A stretch of 64,000 nt of DNA from CAIKLP01 sp965279595 (GTDB taxonomy: Bacteria; Bacteroidota; Bacteroidia; Sphingobacteriales; Sphingobacteriaceae): positions 1,860,001 through 1,924,000 of the forward strand of contig OZ257246.1 in assembly GCA_965279595.1 (NCBI GenBank), given 5' to 3'. The notes under the pieces were generated by a model. That model saw only the letters and a program-made list of their open reading frames with translations. It was not told where the DNA came from and did no database searches. Both the position numbers and the translations under genes were made by a program. Every line of letters starts with the position of its first letter. Position 1 is the stretch's first letter. This document shows positions 63,635-64,000 of this stretch, in pieces.

Positions 63635-63661
63635 AAAGAAGTAATTTCTAATTACTTCTTT
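63635..63661 (+). terminator. Intrinsic-type terminator after the E1 gene
   Basis: Perfect stem AAAGAAGTAATT / AATTACTTCTTT with a TCT loop, ending in a short T-run, ~43 nt after the stop. Confidence 0.65.
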
Positions 63662-63806
63662 CTCATTGTGTTACAACATTGTTACATCAAAGTTAGATTA
63701 GAACATAATTGAACAACTTACTTCTAATAAAAGTTATTTTCAAGTATTTCTCCATTTTGATTCTTGCCCTTTTCATCCTATTATTGACAAAAATTAAATT
63801 TCAAGA

Positions 63807-64000
63807 ATGAATATCAAACTACTATTAGTAATTCCTTTTGCATTGTCTGTTGGATTTGGCTATGCTCAAGAAGATCTTATCAATAAATTAAAAGACAATA
63901 AAGGTCAAACTTCAAAAGAAGCATTTAAGTTTACGCCAGTTATTAATTTAGAAGGCACTTCAGTTAAGAATCAAGGTGCATCAAGCACTTGTTGGAGTTA
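63807..64000 (+). CDS. Papain-like C1 family peptidase, partial (5' end only)
   Basis: The first ~64 residues of a plus-strand gene cut by the window end. Start MNIKLLLVIPFALSVGFGYAQ is a signal peptide. The sequence then reaches VKNQGASSTCWSY, the C1 active-site motif with the oxyanion Gln and the catalytic Cys. This matches bleomycin hydrolase/PepC-type exported peptidases of Bacteroidota. The rest, including the His/Asn of the triad, lies beyond 64000. Confidence 0.85.
   Translation, partial: MNIKLLLVIPFALSVGFGYAQEDLINKLKDNKGQTSKEAFKFTPVINLEGTSVKNQGASSTCWS

Overview
The window is AT-rich chromosomal DNA from a member of the Bacteroidota, probably a Chitinophagales- or Sphingobacteriia-like lineage; I cannot place it more precisely. 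Evidence: five proteins end in type IX secretion (T9SS) type A sorting tails (F/I-YPNP motifs), a PorV-like barrel is present, promoters match the Bacteroidota -7 box TAnnTTTG, the tmRNA encodes the tag GENNYALAA, and there are TonB/ExbB/ExbD genes, a TonB-dependent receptor, DUF6913, HU-CCDC81/SPOR and propeller-type sensor kinases. Most genes lie on the minus strand.

Layout. 1-9.4 kb is housekeeping: dapA (cut by the window edge), a DUF6913 gene, ligA, a PorV/PorQ-family barrel, an AcpH-like protein, tyrS, a LuxE/PaaK-type acyltransferase, a lipoprotein, HemJ and two small envelope proteins. 9.4-12.6 kb holds an Omp85-type barrel, an AI-2E-family permease and a 50-residue membrane protein with its own terminator. 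12.9-18.9 kb is a five-gene signalling operon: kinase, receiver-only regulator, YihY membrane protein, NtrC-type regulator, kinase. 19-28 kb is the folC-TonB-ExbD-ExbB-HU/SPOR-barrel-TPR envelope cluster. 28-33.9 kb holds a YiiX-like hydrolase divergent from a TonB-dependent receptor, then a phosphoesterase, a secreted serine hydrolase and an ArsC/Spx-like protein.

33.9-47 kb is rich in dispersed non-coding repeats. Composite repeats bracket two plus-strand genes (34.3-35.9 and 44.7-45.7 kb). Between these lie a 1342-residue secreted beta-helix protein and a LytTR/propeller-kinase pair. The tmRNA gene (ssrA) follows, with its promoter and terminator. 47-50 kb has another T9SS protein and a 1.46 kb gene-free stretch with a 10-bp and an 11-bp tandem repeat; elongation factor P follows.

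50.8-56.5 kb looks like an accessory island. A palindromic element occurs twice in direct orientation and brackets three minus-strand genes (PD-(D/E)XK-like protein, GIY-YIG protein, GNAT). The left copy continues into a 34-bp tandem array ending in an intrinsic-terminator-like hairpin. To the right lies an OLD-type ATPase-TOPRIM protein with an unusual Walker A, facing an unknown 231-residue protein. This is the best place to look for an undescribed defence-type or RNA-based system, but its function is inference. 57-64 kb returns to core genes: a PLP aminotransferase, a DUF1573 protein, a PNGase F-like T9SS protein, a fused E1 2-oxoacid dehydrogenase, and the start of a papain-like (C1) peptidase.
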